Assembly: GCA_903866485.1 (NCBI GenBank)
Contig: CAIPNT010000170.1
Coordinates: forward strand, 1-6,328
DNA: 6,328 bases
Direction of reading: 5' to 3'
Source: an uncultured Micrococcales bacterium
GTDB taxonomy: Bacteria; Actinomycetota; Actinomycetes; Actinomycetales; Microbacteriaceae
Below the pieces are notes generated by a model that searched no databases, had not been told where the DNA came from, and saw only the letters and a program-made list of their open reading frames with translations. Both the position numbers and the translations under genes were made by a program. Numbering within the stretch: position 1 is the first letter of the stretch; each line of letters starts with the position of its first letter. Positions 4,737 to 6,328 of this stretch are shown here, one piece after another.

Positions 4737-6328
4737 CTATTTGTGTAGTGGAACGCTTGCCCTCAAGGTCATCAAGTCGCCGGCGAAAGTGCGTTCGTGA
4801 CTGAAGGTGCAGTCATTCAAATATGCGCTGCCGAGACCGGGTTTTGCTGTCTCGGCAGAACCAATTCCATCGTTTATCACAGTCACTCGCACGAGGTCGG
4901 GGTCTTCGATTTCAACCTTCAACCAAATGCGTTCAGCCGAGCCATGTCTGATTGCGTTAGAGCAGGCCTCACGAATGATTTCAAGAACTGTTTCGACGCA
5001 GAGTTGGTCTTGCGAAATCGCAACCTTAACCTGGGCTTCTAGCGAAACCTCGATATTGCAAAGCCCCTGCCAAGTTTCGGCGATCTCTGCGAGAACCGCG
5101 CTGATGTCGGCGCGAGACGATGAATCGCCCAAGATTCGGGCCAGGCGCTCGCGAAGGTTTTGAAGCACCTGCTCACCTGAAGCCGTCACAGTCGAATCAT
5201 TTAGGCTGCGCTCTAGTCGAATGGCTGCCGCGGCTACTTCAGACTGAATAGGGCCGTGCAGCTTTCGAGCAAATTGCTTTTTTTGCAACCAGTGGCGCGA
5301 ATTGATTGACGCAATCGCCCAGCGAAGTTTGCGCTCGTTGCTGAGCAGCTGCAGCTCAATATCTTCAATTTCAATTGTGGCCGCCTGATTTAGCCCGAAC
5401 AGCGAACCAACCAAAGTCACCGCAATCGCGGCATTGAAGGCAAAGCTGATGATTGCCGCACTTGCGCCATGCCACACCGCAAGCACCAAACCGGCAATTA
5501 GTCCAGCGCAAAACAGAGAAACTAAAACCAAGGGAACGCGCACCGGCGTTGAGAGTCGGTCAACCAGCGGTGAAACTAACTGCCGAGTTATCAGCAGCGT
5601 GACGCTCAGCGATGCGAATGCGACCGCCACCGACAGCAACAGATTGCTTTGCGGTAGATATTTAGAAAAGAAGTTGATCGCCAAGGTCGACAGAATTAGC
5701 GATATTGTGAACGGTCGGCTAGAAGGTCGAAGCTGCAGATGCCTAGCAATGGAGCGCCAGCGAAACTTATAGCTCGACTCGTCAAACTTCGGCGGTTCAA
5801 ACTTGAGCTGGCTGCTCGACAAAAATGCGCTCAATGGTCGCAGTGTGTCGTTAATCAGAGACTGCAGCTTGACCACCGCGGCCTGCGGCGTGACCATCAA
5901 TTCTGAAATCAGGGCGGTTTGCAGCATGGATTCTATTGTCGAAAGCGTGTCTGATGCCTCGTCGTCCAGGCGCTTCTCAGATTCGGCCAGCAGCCCCTCG
6001 AGTTGCAGCTTGGTGGCCTGAAGCTTTGCGCGTTTGCTACCCCATTCTGCCTTGAGCCCGAATGCATATATTGCCCATAGCAAGCCGGTAGAGAGAGCCA
6101 CAACGCCACCATAGAGTCGATAGAGCGAGAAGCCCTGCGTGACCACTCCCAACTCATAGAGCACGATCTGCAGCACCAGCCCACGGGCCTCACCGGCCAG
6201 GATGATGCCAAAGAACACGAGTGCCAGAGTTGTGCGTCCGGAGGGCAGCTTGCGAGTGAACCAAAAACTCAGCCCTGCGACACCCATCATGACGAGGTGG
6301 GCGAGCACCACAGCAAAAACGCGCTCGG
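4737..6328 (-). CDS. Membrane sensor histidine kinase, HisKA_3/HATPase_c type (5' end outside window)
   Basis: At least 530 codons are visible. A GTG at 6311 is possible, but the frame stays open to the window edge and no Shine-Dalgarno precedes that GTG, so the true start is probably outside. Counting from 6311, a first membrane block spans about residues 1-17, 28-50 and 64-86. A charged, partly coiled-coil soluble segment follows (about 87-197), then a second membrane block (about 201-217, 222-241, 258-280, 284-305). The dimerisation helix has QFARKLHGPIQSEVAAAAIRL with candidate phospho-acceptor His352. The C-terminal ATPase domain has the N-box REACSNAIRHG (447-457, Asn452), G1 box NDGIG (480-484) and G2 box PGLG (491-494), and ends at 524 with no receiver domain. 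It should autophosphorylate and pass phosphate to a response regulator, probably LuxR-type for this class; none is in the window. The residue after His352 is Gly instead of the usual Asp/Glu. The signal is unknown. Confidence 0.8.
   Translation of the reverse strand, partial: ERVFAVVLAHLVMMGVAGLSFWFTRKLPSGRTTLALVFFGIILAGEARGLVLQIVLYELGVVTQGFSLYRLYGGVVALSTGLLWAIYAFGLKAEWGSKRAKLQATKLQLEGLLAESEKRLDDEASDTLSTIESMLQTALISELMVTPQAAVVKLQSLINDTLRPLSAFLSSSQLKFEPPKFDESSYKFRWRSIARHLQLRPSSRPFTISLILSTLAINFFSKYLPQSNLLLSVAVAFASLSVTLLITRQLVSPLVDRLSTPVRVPLVLVSLFCAGLIAGLVLAVWHGASAAIISFAFNAAIAVTLVGSLFGLNQAATIEIEDIELQLLSNERKLRWAIASINSRHWLQKKQFARKLHGPIQSEVAAAAIRLERSLNDSTVTASGEQVLQNLRERLARILGDSSSRADISAVLAEIAETWQGLCNIEVSLEAQVKVAISQDQLCVETVLEIIREACSNAIRHGSAERIWLKVEIEDPDLVRVTVINDGIGSAETAKPGLGSAYLNDCTFSHERTFAGDLMTLRASVPLHK

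Noticed and set aside
4807..5163. 118-codon + strand frame opposite the kinase ATPase domain
   Set aside because: The - strand carries the N, G1 and G2 boxes in register; the + strand product is Ser/Arg-rich and has no ribosome binding site or domain.
6309..6311. GTG at 6311 as the true start of the kinase
   Set aside because: The frame continues upstream to the window edge and no Shine-Dalgarno is seen in the 17 visible bases, so the gene is treated as partial.
1..6328. Defence system, prophage, mobile element or CRISPR in the window
   Set aside because: All sizeable genes have recognisable housekeeping or signalling families. No transposase, integrase, terminal repeats, direct-repeat arrays or tRNA attachment sites are visible, and base composition looks uniform by eye.

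Overview
The window is an ordinary stretch of chromosome from a high-G+C Gram-positive bacterium (Actinomycetota). It most likely comes from a small-genome member of Microbacteriaceae, such as the freshwater or marine Luna-type lineages (Rhodoluna, Aquiluna). This is inferred from the actinobacterial DapE, the DUF3117 mini-protein, the GabD2-type aldehyde dehydrogenase, a base composition that looks only moderately G+C-rich, tight gene packing, and start sites that look leaderless. No phage, IS element, tRNA, rRNA or CRISPR array is visible.

Layout. Bases 1-1702 (+ strand) hold the 3' part of dapE (lysine/diaminopimelate synthesis). It overlaps by 16 bases a gene for a multi-pass membrane protein of the PIG-V-like mannosyltransferase family. 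Bases 1703-1843 are a regulatory gap with a GTTACC/GGTAAC palindrome, an extended -10 promoter and a 5'-leader hairpin. They precede a 57-residue DUF3117 protein, which is absent from the supplied list of long reading frames. A very strong intrinsic terminator (16-bp perfect stem) sits between this gene and a converging O-methyltransferase gene (- strand). That gene is divergent from tatB (+ strand), and the 71-base region between them carries a near-perfect inverted repeat flanked by two -10-like elements. After tatB, the - strand carries a GabD2-type succinate-semialdehyde dehydrogenase. Only 26 bases upstream of it is a large membrane sensor histidine kinase whose 5' end runs off the window.

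How the parts fit. The series dapE, DUF3117, O-methyltransferase, tatB recalls the M. tuberculosis order Rv1202, Rv1211, Rv1220c, Rv1224. The sigE-rseA-htrA block that lies between the methyltransferase and tatB there is absent here. The genes cover cell-wall precursor synthesis (dapE), envelope glycosylation (PIG-V-like) and folded-protein export (TatB). The kinase and dehydrogenase form a separate - strand unit that could be co-transcribed, but nothing in the sequence proves a functional link.

I see no convincing new multi-gene system. The points most worth a second look are the kinase's double membrane block and unusual HGPIQ phospho-acceptor box, the methyltransferase's lost Asp-Asn metal pair, the inverted repeat between the methyltransferase and tatB, and two apparently leaderless starts.
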